DNA from: Caballeronia sordidicola
GTDB lineage: Bacteria > Pseudomonadota > Gammaproteobacteria > Burkholderiales > Burkholderiaceae
DNA: 64,000 bases
Direction of reading: 5' to 3'
Assembly: GCF_000729995.1 (NCBI RefSeq)
Contig: NZ_JNFG01000002.1
Span: 1 to 64,000 of the forward strand
Part shown: in pieces, positions 9,517 to 18,182 of the stretch
Numbering within the stretch: the stretch's first letter is position 1
How the letters are laid out: the number at the start of each line of letters is the position of its first letter
The notes under the pieces: model-generated
Told to the model about the DNA's origin: nothing
Database searches by the model: none
The model's input: the letters and a program-made list of their open reading frames with translations, nothing else
Made by a program: the position numbers and the translations under genes

Positions 9517-10988
9517 TGGTCCTCCGCGTACTGTGGCGGTGCTTCGGCCGGTTGCCATTCATCGCCGTAGAGTTCGGGTTCGGCGTACGCTTCCAGCGCT
9601 GCGTAATGCTGCTCAACGTCCTCGCTATACAGCAGGCTTGCTAAACCTTGCGCCAGCCGTTTTGCGCCTGTACTGATCGCGGGAATGTCGCCGGAGACGG
9701 CGCCTTGCGAGAGCGACGCCGGATAGCAGAAGCAGTGGATGCGCGACAAGCCAGGGCAATCGCCGGGGGACTTTTCGAGGAATTCGAACGCGGGTCCGAC
9801 ATCGGGCGAGTCGGACAGTTCGGCGTCTTCATCGCCGGTTGGCGGCGTGTAGCGGTCGGCCCACGTGCGGATAAACGGCGCAAAGGCGGCGAACTCCGGG
9901 CGCGCGGACCAGTCGACCTTGAAGCCCGTGGAGACCACGAGGAAGTCCGCCGCGAAGGTGCCTTTGGGTGTTTGGATCGAGAGACCGTTCTCCGTGTTTT
10001 CAACCGATAACACTGGGCATCCAAGGTTAAAACGTGCATTCGGATGACGCGATACCCGCAGCGTACTGCCACGCGGCGGGGGTACCTGCACGGTATTGAT
10101 GTAGTGGCGTATCTTCCATTTCCACTCATCAGGCAATGTTTGGTGGCCGTGAGTTAGTCCCGGATTACCGGCTCCCTTGCCCTTGTTGACGCGCGGAAGA
10201 TCTGAACGCCTGATCAGCAGATCGACGCTGGCGGCGCCGGCTTCGAGGGCCGTGGCCGCGCTGTCCATGGCAGACGAACCGCCGCCGACCACAGCCACGC
10301 GCTTGCCGGTCAGCGTCGTGTAATCGGTTGTATCAGACGAATGGGCCCAGCGATTACGTGGCAGTCCTTCAACAAACCCCGGCAACGCAGGCCCGCCCAA
10401 TCCGTCGCGCCCGGTAGCGAGCACAACGCGTCGTGCATAGACCTCAAAGCGACGATCGCGTGTGCGCACGCTCAATACGACGAGACCATCGGCGCGCGGC
10501 GTCACGGCTTCAATGGTGTGGCCGTTGCGGACATCGAGCGCGAGCACGCGGCGATACCAGACCAGATATTGCATCCATTGGAGGCGGTCGATCTTGTCGA
10601 GCGCTTGCCATGCTTCGGTGCCGAACTGGGCCTCGAACCAAGCGCGAAACGTCAGCGCGGGCAACCCTAAAGCGGGACCCGTCAGTTGCTTCGGTGAGCG
10701 TAGCGTTTCCATACGGGCGGTCGTGGCCCAGGGGCCTTCCAGCCCCTGCTGCGAGCGGTCAAAGATTATTGCCCGCACACCCAGCAGCTTGAGCGCGGCG
10801 GACGCTGCCAGCCCCGCCATGCCACCTCCGATCACCGCCACGTCCAGTACTTCGCTGCCGTTGTGGGTCTTGCCGGGCACCCATTCGCGTGCGGGCAATT
10901 CGAGCAAGGACAGGTCTTCCGCGAGGCGTGCTTCGAGCGCCGCGAGGCCGGTGGGGGGGATCGATGATACTTTTTTGTCGAGGCTCAC
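9513..10988 (-). CDS. FAD/NAD(P)-dependent monooxygenase
   Basis: Start is GTG at 10988 (residues SLDKKVSSIPPTG), overlapping the LysR stop by GTGA; 491 residues. Two Rossmann dinucleotide sites are visible: GGGMAGLAASAAL (FAD) near residue 56 and GGGSSAMDSAATAL (NADPH) near residue 210, with an ATG-type hinge (VVLATGRDG). This is the layout of flavin-containing and Baeyer-Villiger monooxygenases or related pyridine-nucleotide oxidoreductases. The strict FMO/BVMO fingerprint FxGxxxHxxxW is not obvious; the nearest match is the NRWAHSSD region. It should oxidise the compound brought in by the co-encoded importer, but the substrate is unknown. Confidence 0.8.
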   Translation of the reverse strand: MSLDKKVSSIPPTGLAALEARLAEDLSLLELPAREWVPGKTHNGSEVLDVAVIGGGMAGLAASAALKLLGVRAIIFDRSQQGLEGPWATTARMETLRSPKQLTGPALGLPALTFRAWFEAQFGTEAWQALDKIDRLQWMQYLVWYRRVLALDVRNGHTIEAVTPRADGLVVLSVRTRDRRFEVYARRVVLATGRDGLGGPALPGFVEGLPRNRWAHSSDTTDYTTLTGKRVAVVGGGSSAMDSAATALEAGAASVDLLIRRSDLPRVNKGKGAGNPGLTHGHQTLPDEWKWKIRHYINTVQVPPPRGSTLRVSRHPNARFNLGCPVLSVENTENGLSIQTPKGTFAADFLVVSTGFKVDWSARPEFAAFAPFIRTWADRYTPPTGDEDAELSDSPDVGPAFEFLEKSPGDCPGLSRIHCFCYPASLSQGAVSGDIPAISTGAKRLAQGLASLLYSEDVEQHYAALEAYAEPELYGDEWQPAEAPPQYAEDQ

Positions 10989-11974
10989 GTGGCGGGCTCT
11001 TCGGTCGGATTGAGGATGTCGTCGGGCTCGCCGTAGAGCGCTTGGAGAATCGCGCTGTGCTGGCTTGCGTCGTGGAGCACGAAGTCGGGCAGGATCTCGG
11101 CGGCTGCTTGCGCCAGTGCTTTTGCCGCGGCCTGGGTCGCTGCGCTGGGCGGACGAAATTCGGGTGTAATGACGCCGAACAGGAACGCGATGCGGATATC
11201 CAATGGACGGATCACCACACCATCGACGGGCAATCCAAGCGCGGTCACCGGCTCCAGCACGGCGAGCCCGAGTCCTGCGCGCACCGCGCCGAGTGCGTTC
11301 AATGACGAGTTGGTTTCGATCACCCCAGCTGTGCGCACGCCCGCTTGCACGAATGCCGCATCGAGTCGTGGCCGCAGGCGGTAGGGGTTCTGCATCGTGA
11401 CGAGACGACGGTTCGCGAAGTCGCTCAATGCGATGCGCGGTGCTCGCGCGAGCGGATCGTCGACGTGCACGGCGGCAACACACGCAGCCTCGCCAATCCA
11501 GTGAACGAGCACGCCGCGATGTTCGAGCGGCAGGCTTGAGACGCCCATATCGACGATGCCGTTCAGCACGGCATCGACGACCTGTTCGGGTGCGGCGCTG
11601 CGCAAGTGCACGGATTCGAGCGGATGGTCCTCGTTAAGCAAAGCCAGCGCGCGAGGCACGAGCCCTGCGGCAAGCGCCGAGGTTGCAGCAATGGTGAGCG
11701 GCGGCGGCGCTTGCCGCGCGATCTGCTCGGCGCGCGATTTAACCTGACGCAGGCTTGCCAGTGAGCGTTCGACGTCCTGGTAAAGCTCGGATGCCTCGCG
11801 TGTGGGCGCGACGCGTGGCCCGAAACGCTGGAACAGCGGATAGCCGATCTCGGCTTCCAGTTCCTGGATCAAGCGCGATACGGCGGGTTGCGAGCGCCCG
11901 AGCAAACGCCCGGCGGCGGTGACGCTTCCGGCGGACATGACAGCGGCGAACGCTTCCAGTTGACGAATTTCCAT
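10985..11974 (-). CDS. LysR-family transcriptional regulator, first gene of the operon
   Basis: The 329-residue LTTR has an N-terminal winged helix-turn-helix (IRQLEAFAAVMSAGSVTAAG, then SQPAVSRLIQELE) and a periplasmic-binding-like effector domain. Most LysR regulators are transcribed divergently from their targets. This one is the promoter-proximal cistron and overlaps the monooxygenase start by GTGA, so it would autoregulate the entire operon. A T-N11-A box lies 35 to 47 bases upstream of its start. Confidence 0.9.
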   Translation of the reverse strand: MEIRQLEAFAAVMSAGSVTAAGRLLGRSQPAVSRLIQELEAEIGYPLFQRFGPRVAPTREASELYQDVERSLASLRQVKSRAEQIARQAPPPLTIAATSALAAGLVPRALALLNEDHPLESVHLRSAAPEQVVDAVLNGIVDMGVSSLPLEHRGVLVHWIGEAACVAAVHVDDPLARAPRIALSDFANRRLVTMQNPYRLRPRLDAAFVQAGVRTAGVIETNSSLNALGAVRAGLGLAVLEPVTALGLPVDGVVIRPLDIRIAFLFGVITPEFRPPSAATQAAAKALAQAAAEILPDFVLHDASQHSAILQALYGEPDDILNPTEEPAT

Positions 11975-12567
11975 GGGTACGCGACGGCCGACCGATTAGA
12001 TCGATGAATGCATAAAACGCATTCTTGCGCGCCTAGCATGTGGAATGCAAATGATCAAAAATGCTTTACATAGTGCGGGGTGTGGGAAGCAAGAGGCACG
12101 ATGAACTTTCCAGGGACCGGCGAGGTACTTGCCAGGAACATTGCAAAAAGTAAAACATTTGCGTAATTAATTTATAGATTACGGGCCAATCGAATATTTT
12201 GTGTGTACTCAGCAATCGCCTCGCGATATAGGTGAAATCACAATAAATATCAAGCAGAAAAATTTTTCAGTAATTCCACCCAAGCACCGTGAAAACCGAT
12301 ATTGGTCAAGGTGAGTTAATGCCGTTAGAGGCATCTTGTCAGTCATGTGTTTGTAAAGTTATTCGCATTGCTGACCCGATGGAAATCGATTGAGACAATT
12401 TTGTGGCAATTGATAACCCAAGCTGACAATAAATGTTTCGGGCGATGAGTTAATTGCCAAGAATGTAGTAAATGAGATTGAAAGCAACGGTTGCCGGACG
12501 TGTTGATATACGTTCCTGACCGGCTATATGCGTTTTAGAACAACTGGATACCTAGAGGTATTGACCT
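11975..12567. promoter_or_regulatory. Divergent control region between LysR operon and alkylsulfatase
   Basis: This 593-base AT-richer stretch has no convincing coding frame. Near its left end lies an LTTR-type palindrome (12006-12024). The rest presumably holds the promoters of the minus-strand operon and of the plus-strand sulfatase. The sulfatase has an AGAGGT ribosome site about 8 bases before its ATG. I see no repeat or RNA structure that I can name. Confidence 0.6.
12006..12024. promoter_or_regulatory. Candidate LysR-type operator (GAATGC-N7-GCATTC)
   Basis: A perfect 6-base inverted repeat, GAATGC and GCATTC separated by ATAAAAC, contains the LTTR consensus T-N11-A (12009-12021, TGC-N7-GCA). 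A looser GCAT-N5-ATGC follows at 12037-12049. Both lie just upstream of the minus-strand lysR start at 11974, where an autoregulatory site is expected. No binding data exist; this is motif recognition. Confidence 0.55.
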
Positions 12568-14628
12568 ATGTCTGATGAAAAAATCCCGGCTTCCCTGACC
12601 AAACGCAGAGAGTTCTTGAGGGGCGTTGGTGCTGTCACTGTCGGCGTGGCGTCGGGTCTTGGCGCGGTAGCCGGTGACGCGTTGGCGCAAGGCACGCCGC
12701 CCGCCATGCCCACGGGCATTGGGTCCAAGCCGCCGACCAAGGCGACCTTGGAAGCGAACGCGGTCTACGCGCACGAATTAGCCTTCAATGACACACAGGA
12801 TTTTCAGGATGCGGGCCGTGGGCTGGTCGCCACGTTGCCGAGCCCCGGAATCATTCCGAGTTCGAAGGGTGGTGCGGCCTGGGACTTGGGGCAGTTTTCG
12901 TTTATCAGCGGTGGCCCGGAGAATAATGCGCCGGATTCCGTTAATCCCAGTTTGTGGCGAAATGCCAAGCTGAACATGAATCACGGTCTGTTCGAAGTTG
13001 TTGATGGAATTTGGCAGGTCCGGGGTTATGACCTTTCGGTAATGAGCATTATCCGTGGGGAGTCGGGCTGGATTGTTATTGATCCTTTGATGACCGCGGA
13101 TGTATCTGTCGTTGTGTGGAAGCAATTGGTCATACCGCATCTTGGCGACCGTCCGATTACGCACGTTATTTATACGCACAGCCATGCGGACCATTATGGT
13201 GGCATTCGGGGTATTGTCGATGAAGCCGATTTAAAAGCGGGCAAGGTAAAGATTTACGCGCCGGCTGGATTCACCGAGGCCGCGGTGGGCGAAAACGTCA
13301 TTGCCGGGAACGCGATGAGCCGGCGGGCTGCTTATATGTACGGCAATTTGCTGCCTAGAGGGGTGGATGGCGTAGTCGACGCCGGGCTGGGCAAGACCAC
13401 GTCCATCGGCGCGATAACGTTGCTCGTGCCGACCGACTTCGCGACCGAGACGGGGCAAAAGCTGACCATGGATGGCGTTGAAATGACGGTCATCATGGCG
13501 CCGGAATCCGAAGCGCCGTCCGAGTTCATGTTCTACATTCCAAAATACAAGGCGTTTTGCGCCGCCGAGGATGCAACTCACACGCTGCATAACCTTTACA
13601 CGTTGCGCGGTGCAAAGGTACGCGATGCATTGTTGTGGTCGAAGTACCTTCAGGCGGCCATTGATATGTTCGGTAGCGACATGCAGGTCCTGTTCGCTTC
13701 GCATTATTGGCCGACGTGGGGCAATGACCGGATCATTGCGTTCCTGAAGGCGCAGCGCGACATGTACCGCTATTTGCATGACCAGACCATGCGCCTGGCC
13801 AATACCGGCTACACGCCGCTAGAGATAGGGGAGATGCTGCGGTTGCCGGATACGTTGGCAAAACAATGGTACTGCCGTAGTTATTACGGCACTGTGTTCC
13901 ATGATGTGGTCGCGCAATACAACTTGCGCCTGGGCTTTTTTGACGGCGTGCCCGCGAATCTCCATAGATTGCCGCCTGTCGAAAATGGCAAGCGTTACGT
14001 GGAGTTTATGGGCGGCGCAGACGCCGTCTTGCAGAAGGCGCAGAAATACTACGACAAGGGCGAGTACCGCTGGGTTGCCGAAGTCGTGAACCACGTGGTG
14101 TTTGCCGACCCGAAGAACGTTTCCGCCAAGCACATGCTGGCCGACGCTTATGAACAGCTTGGCTACCAGTCAGAAGCTTCGAGCTGGCGCAATTTCTATC
14201 TGACGGGCGCCATGGAACTTCGTAATGGCGTGCACAAGGTTCCGTTCGGCAGTTCACAAAGCCCTGACACGATCAAGGCGATGCCGTTGGAAATGTTCCT
14301 TGATTACCAGGGTGTTCGCTTGAATGCAGATCGGGCGGCAGGCAAGTCGATCTCGTTCAATTTCATCATGACCGACACGAAAGAAAACTATCTGGTCGGT
14401 GTTGAGAATTCGGCGCTGCATTACTCGAAGGGCAAGACCTCGGACACGGCCGATGCTTCAGTAAGCATGTCCCGGACCGATCTCAACGACGTGATGATGG
14501 GCGTCACGACCATGCAGAAGCAGATTATTGCGGGCAAGGCGAAGATTACGGGCAACACGCAGAAGCTCGGCGAGTTCGTCTCCTGGCTGGATAACTTCGA
14601 CTTCTGGTTCAACATCGTGACGCCTTGA
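12568..14628 (+). CDS. Tat-exported alkyl/aryl sulfatase (SdsA/BDS1-type, metallo-beta-lactamase fold)
   Basis: The 686-residue protein begins with a twin-arginine signal (K12-R13-R14-E-F-L-R, hydrophobic stretch, cleavage near GDALA), so it is exported folded. The metal site T203-H-S-H206-A-D208-H209 is the class III alkylsulfatase signature. Further ligands are expected in the APESEAPSE and CAAEDATHT segments, and FASHYWPTWG supplies the distal His. The family continues with a helical dimerisation domain and a C-terminal SCP-2-like domain (from about residue 550), both of fitting length. The enzyme hydrolyses medium-chain alkyl sulfates such as SDS to alcohol plus sulfate. Confidence 0.9.
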   Translation: MSDEKIPASLTKRREFLRGVGAVTVGVASGLGAVAGDALAQGTPPAMPTGIGSKPPTKATLEANAVYAHELAFNDTQDFQDAGRGLVATLPSPGIIPSSKGGAAWDLGQFSFISGGPENNAPDSVNPSLWRNAKLNMNHGLFEVVDGIWQVRGYDLSVMSIIRGESGWIVIDPLMTADVSVVVWKQLVIPHLGDRPITHVIYTHSHADHYGGIRGIVDEADLKAGKVKIYAPAGFTEAAVGENVIAGNAMSRRAAYMYGNLLPRGVDGVVDAGLGKTTSIGAITLLVPTDFATETGQKLTMDGVEMTVIMAPESEAPSEFMFYIPKYKAFCAAEDATHTLHNLYTLRGAKVRDALLWSKYLQAAIDMFGSDMQVLFASHYWPTWGNDRIIAFLKAQRDMYRYLHDQTMRLANTGYTPLEIGEMLRLPDTLAKQWYCRSYYGTVFHDVVAQYNLRLGFFDGVPANLHRLPPVENGKRYVEFMGGADAVLQKAQKYYDKGEYRWVAEVVNHVVFADPKNVSAKHMLADAYEQLGYQSEASSWRNFYLTGAMELRNGVHKVPFGSSQSPDTIKAMPLEMFLDYQGVRLNADRAAGKSISFNFIMTDTKENYLVGVENSALHYSKGKTSDTADASVSMSRTDLNDVMMGVTTMQKQIIAGKAKITGNTQKLGEFVSWLDNFDFWFNIVTP

Positions 14629-14670
14629 GGTTCATGACGTTGCTCCGACGCTTGCAAAGGAATCAAGACA

Positions 14671-15210
14671 ATGTGCTCTATCTGTGACCTCAAGATTGAA
14701 TTTAATGTGGATCATCCCGGATCGCTCACGGTGGCTGTTGCTACGCGGGAAGCGATTGATGCGGGTTTGCTGCCGGAAAAGGTTTTCGATGGTCCGTTAG
14801 CCAATGTGAAGTTGCGCGTGGCGGCGATTGATACGCTGAAGGCGTTGCAACGCCGGTTGGAGTCGTCCATGCCGGTTAGCCAGTTGATGGCGCTGCCGGA
14901 TTTCTATGTGCTGCTGATCGAAATAGGGACCTGGGGATTTTTCCACGCGACGGAGAACGGGTTCGATCCTGATTGCAGTCCAGAGCCCCCCGATGTGACG
15001 GCGGAAAAACAGGAGGACCGGGATGTGGTCTTTATTGCAACGGAAGTGGCGATGGAGGCGGTGATCGAGGGCAGGCTTTCGCTGGAGCAGGCCTTTGCGG
15101 AGAACTTGATTGTGTTGGATGCGGGTGGGGCGCATGCGGCGCTGTTGCATACGGCGCTAAATAAGGCGTTTTCGGTGGAGAGCTTGGAGCGGGTTGTGGT
15201 CGAGGTTTGA
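14671..15210 (+). CDS. Unknown 179-residue protein with internal repeat, downstream of sulfatase
   Basis: I do not recognise this family. It starts 42 bases after the sulfatase stop with an AAAGGAA ribosome site and so is likely cotranscribed. The N-terminus carries a CxxC (C2, C5) and there is no signal peptide. Two segments resemble each other: residues ~20-61 (VAVATREAIDAGLLP, later VF) and ~119-163 (VFIATEVAMEAVIEGRLS, later AF), suggesting an internal duplication separated by an acidic, proline-rich linker. The C-terminal half is acidic and helical. A cytosolic partner of the sulfatase pathway is a guess from position only. Confidence 0.75.
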   Translation: MCSICDLKIEFNVDHPGSLTVAVATREAIDAGLLPEKVFDGPLANVKLRVAAIDTLKALQRRLESSMPVSQLMALPDFYVLLIEIGTWGFFHATENGFDPDCSPEPPDVTAEKQEDRDVVFIATEVAMEAVIEGRLSLEQAFAENLIVLDAGGAHAALLHTALNKAFSVESLERVVVEV

Positions 15211-15215
15211 ACCGG

Positions 15216-15254
15216 GCGGTACATGCAGCAGCACGCACGTGCCGCATGTACCGC
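15216..15254. terminator. Inverted repeat between convergent genes (possible terminator)
   Basis: GCGGTACATGC at 15216-15226 pairs perfectly with GCATGTACCGC at 15244-15254 around a 17-base loop. It starts 5 bases after the stop of the 179-residue gene. There is no T-run after the stem in either direction, so it may act as a Rho-assisted or bidirectional end point. Confidence 0.5.
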
Positions 15255-15263
15255 GTGATGGTA

Positions 15264-15298
15264 GGCGTTCGCACCCACGGAACATGAGTGCGAACGCC
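15264..15298. terminator. Second inverted repeat, directly before gabD stop
   Basis: GGCGTTCGCAC (15264-15274) and GTGCGAACGCC (15288-15298) form a perfect 11-base stem with a 13-base loop, ending one base from the gabD stop codon. It is suitably placed to terminate the minus-strand gabTD message and any plus-strand readthrough. No T-tract is present. Confidence 0.55.
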
Positions 15299-15299
15299 C

Positions 15300-16769
15300 T
15301 CAAACTGCCATGCACAAATACTTGATCACCAGATAGTCATCGATCCCATACCGCGAGCCTTCCCGCCCGAGCCCCGACTGCTTAACGCCGCCAAACGGCG
15401 CAACTTCGTTAGAGATCAGCCCGGTATTAATACCGACCATGCCATATTCCAGCGCTTCGGCGACACGCCAAACTCTACCGATATCACGGCTATAAAAATA
15501 CGCAGCCAGTCCAAACTCAGTATCGTTAGCCATCCAAATCACTTCTTCATCGGAGGAGAACCGGAACAACGGAGCGAGTGGCCCAAACGTTTCTTCCCTG
15601 GCGATTTTCATCTCTGAAGTAACGCCTGACAACACCGTTGGTTCAAAGAAGCCGAATCCGAGCGCATGCCGCTTGCCGCCTGTCACAACCCGGGCGCCTT
15701 TTTCCAATGCGTCATGAATATGCGATTCAACCTTCTGCACGGCGGCGTCGTTAATCAGCGGTCCGAGCAACACACCGCTTTCCAACCCATTGCCCACCGT
15801 GAGCTTCGCAACGGCCGCACCCAGCTTGGCGGCAAATTCGTCATACACCCGGTCATGAACATAAAACCGGTTCGTACACACGCAAGTCTGCCCGCTGTTT
15901 CGATACTTCGACGCAATCGCGCCTTCGACTGCGGCATCAATATCGGCATCGTCGAAAACGATGAACGGTGCATTGCCGCCCAGTTCCAGCGACACTTTCT
16001 TGACCGTCGGCGCGCTTTGCGCCATCAGCAGACGGCCGACTTGCGTCGATCCCGTGAACGACAACTTCCTGACAATGGGATTGCTGGTCAGCTCGGCGCC
16101 GATCGCCTTCGGGTCGCCAGTCACGATGTTGAGGACGCCCTTGGGCAGTCCCGCGCGCTCGGCCAGCACGGCCATGGCGAAGGCGGACAACGGCGTGGAC
16201 TCAGCGGGCTTGACGACGATCGAACAACCCGCTGCAAGCGCCGGACCGACCTTGCGCGTGATCATCGCGCTCGGGAAGTTCCACGGTGTAATAGCTGCGC
16301 AGACGCCGATCGGTTCCTTGGTCACCACGATGCGTTTATCGGCGGCCGGCGACGCCAGCGTGTCACCGGCAACACGCTTACCTTCCTCCGCGAACCATTC
16401 GATAAACGATGCTGCGTAGACAATCTCACCCCGCGCTTCGGCGAGCGGTTTGCCTTGCTCGCGCGTGAGGATCATGGCGAGATCGTCGGCGTTTTCCAGC
16501 ATCAAGTCATACCAGCGACGGAGGATGGCCGCGCGTTCCTTCGCGGTCTTCTTGCGCCAAAGCGGCCACGCGGTGTTCGCCGCATCAATCGCACGACGCG
16601 TTTCCGCCGCGCCCATCTTAGGCACATGACCGAGCGACTGTCCGTTCGCCGGGTCGATGACTTCGAAGACGGAGGCATCATCGGCGCCTTGCCACTCGCC
16701 GTTGATGAACGCTTCGTGACGCAGCAGCGTCGGGTCCTTCAACTGCATTGATGAATGTTGCGTGCTCAT
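15300..16769 (-). CDS. gabD: NAD(P)-dependent succinate-semialdehyde dehydrogenase
   Basis: The 489-residue aldehyde dehydrogenase has catalytic C296 (NSGQTCVC), general base E262 (LELGGNAPF), the TPWNFP segment (161-166) and the FTGSTQVG cofactor loop (239-246). Length and motifs match GabD, which oxidises succinic semialdehyde to succinate in GABA catabolism. The start overlaps the end of gabT by ATGA, so the two are coupled. Other semialdehyde dehydrogenases share these motifs; the specificity call rests on the gabT neighbour. Confidence 0.93.
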   Translation of the reverse strand: MSTQHSSMQLKDPTLLRHEAFINGEWQGADDASVFEVIDPANGQSLGHVPKMGAAETRRAIDAANTAWPLWRKKTAKERAAILRRWYDLMLENADDLAMILTREQGKPLAEARGEIVYAASFIEWFAEEGKRVAGDTLASPAADKRIVVTKEPIGVCAAITPWNFPSAMITRKVGPALAAGCSIVVKPAESTPLSAFAMAVLAERAGLPKGVLNIVTGDPKAIGAELTSNPIVRKLSFTGSTQVGRLLMAQSAPTVKKVSLELGGNAPFIVFDDADIDAAVEGAIASKYRNSGQTCVCTNRFYVHDRVYDEFAAKLGAAVAKLTVGNGLESGVLLGPLINDAAVQKVESHIHDALEKGARVVTGGKRHALGFGFFEPTVLSGVTSEMKIAREETFGPLAPLFRFSSDEEVIWMANDTEFGLAAYFYSRDIGRVWRVAEALEYGMVGINTGLISNEVAPFGGVKQSGLGREGSRYGIDDYLVIKYLCMAV

Positions 16770-18061
16770 GCTGCGACACCCACTTCTTCGGTCAGGACAC
16801 GTTCGAGAATAGCGAGCGCTTCATCGAACACGGCGTCCTGAATGGTCAGCGGAAACAGGAAACGGATCACGTTGCTATGCACGCCGCAGATCAGCAAAAG
16901 CAGGCCGCGTTCAAGCGCCAGGGTTTGCACGCGCTTGGCGAAAGCGGCATCCGCTTCGCTGGTACCCGGCTTGCAGAACTCGACGGCGACCATGGCGCCG
17001 GGGCCGCGCACATCGGCGATCTGGGGTACGTCGGTCTTAAGCGTCGTCAGCCGCGACTTCAACTTGTCGCCCAGCCGCACGGCACGCTCACAGAGCTTCT
17101 CTTCATCGATGATCTCGAGCACCGCATGCGCCGACGCCACCGCCATCGGATTGCCGGCATACGTGCCGCCAAGACCGCCGGGTGCGACCGCGTCCATCAC
17201 GTCGGCGCGCCCGACCACGCCCGACAGCGGCATGCCGCCCGCCAAGCTTTTGGCGATGGTCATCAGGTCCGGCGCCACATCGTAGTGCTGCATCGCGAAC
17301 AGCTTGCCGGTGCGCGCGAAGCCGGTTTGCACTTCATCGGCGATCAGCAAAATGCCGTGGGTATCGCAGAGCTTGCGCAACGCGCGCGCGAATTCCACGG
17401 GCGCCTGATAGAAACCGCCTTCGCCCTGCACCGGTTCGAAGATGATCGCGGCAACACGCTTGGCCTCGATATCCGCCGCGAAAAGTTGCTCGATCGCGCG
17501 CAGCGAATCCTCGGTCGTGATGCCGCGCACCGGGTTCGGGAACGGTGCATGGAATACGTCTGACGGGAACGGTCCGAAGCCGATCTTATAGGGTGCTACC
17601 TTGCCCGTGAGCGCCATGCCCATGAACGTGCGGCCATGGAACCCGCCGCCGAATGCAATCACGCCCGGCCGGCCCGTCGCGGCGCGCGCGATCTTGATGG
17701 CGTTTTCAACAGCCTCCGCGCCGGTCGTAAAGAACGCGGCCTTCTTTGCATAGTCGCCGGGTGCGCGCGCGATGATCTTCTCGGCGAGCGAAACATACGA
17801 TTCGTAAGGGACGATCTGATACGCCGTATGCGTGAAGCGCTCGAGTTGCGCGCGCATTGCCGCAACAATCTTCGGGTGCCGATGTCCCGTGTTGCACACC
17901 GCGATGCCCGCCGCGAAGTCGATGAAACGGCGACCCTCTACATCCCACAGCTCGGCGTTTTCAGCACGTTCAGCGTAGAAATCACACATCACGCCGACAC
18001 CGCGCGGGGTAGCTGCATCCTTGCGGGCTTTAAGGTCGGCGTTCTTCAGGGTCTGGCTCAC
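16766..18061 (-). CDS. gabT: 4-aminobutyrate aminotransferase
   Basis: Start taken as GTG at 18061 (residues SQTLKNADLKARKD), with an AAGGAG ribosome site 7 bases upstream; the nearby ATG is out of frame and stops at once. The 431-residue class III aminotransferase has the PLP Lys at K271 (MTIAKSLAGG), D242 (ADEVQTGF) contacting the pyridine nitrogen, and the TTGAEAVENA phosphate-binding segment. It converts GABA plus 2-oxoglutarate to succinic semialdehyde plus glutamate, feeding GabD. Confidence 0.94.
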   Translation of the reverse strand: MSQTLKNADLKARKDAATPRGVGVMCDFYAERAENAELWDVEGRRFIDFAAGIAVCNTGHRHPKIVAAMRAQLERFTHTAYQIVPYESYVSLAEKIIARAPGDYAKKAAFFTTGAEAVENAIKIARAATGRPGVIAFGGGFHGRTFMGMALTGKVAPYKIGFGPFPSDVFHAPFPNPVRGITTEDSLRAIEQLFAADIEAKRVAAIIFEPVQGEGGFYQAPVEFARALRKLCDTHGILLIADEVQTGFARTGKLFAMQHYDVAPDLMTIAKSLAGGMPLSGVVGRADVMDAVAPGGLGGTYAGNPMAVASAHAVLEIIDEEKLCERAVRLGDKLKSRLTTLKTDVPQIADVRGPGAMVAVEFCKPGTSEADAAFAKRVQTLALERGLLLLICGVHSNVIRFLFPLTIQDAVFDEALAILERVLTEEVGVAA

Positions 18062-18130
18062 GGCATGGCTCCTTGGAGGGTTGATCGTTATTTGACGGTT
18101 CTTAGGCGGTACCTCGACTATAGTAAGATT

Positions 18131-18151
18131 TGGCTCTTTCAATCAGAGCCA
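18131..18151. promoter_or_regulatory. Candidate GabR/MocR operator in the gabT-gabR divergent region
   Basis: TGGCTCT (18131-18137) and AGAGCCA (18145-18151) form a 7-base inverted repeat with a 7-base spacer; a third GGAGCCA copy follows near 18168-18174. It lies in the 121-base gap between the divergent gabT and the MocR regulator, where such regulators usually bind. MocR proteins often use direct repeats, so the geometry here is only suggestive. Confidence 0.4.
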
Positions 18152-18182
18152 TTTCCGTGTTTTTATAGGAGCCACTTTCTAC

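Noticed and set aside
15666..16751. Long open frame on the plus strand opposite gabD
   Set aside because: It is antisense to a well-conserved gene and its translation is low-complexity, His/Arg-rich; high-GC third-position bias creates such frames.
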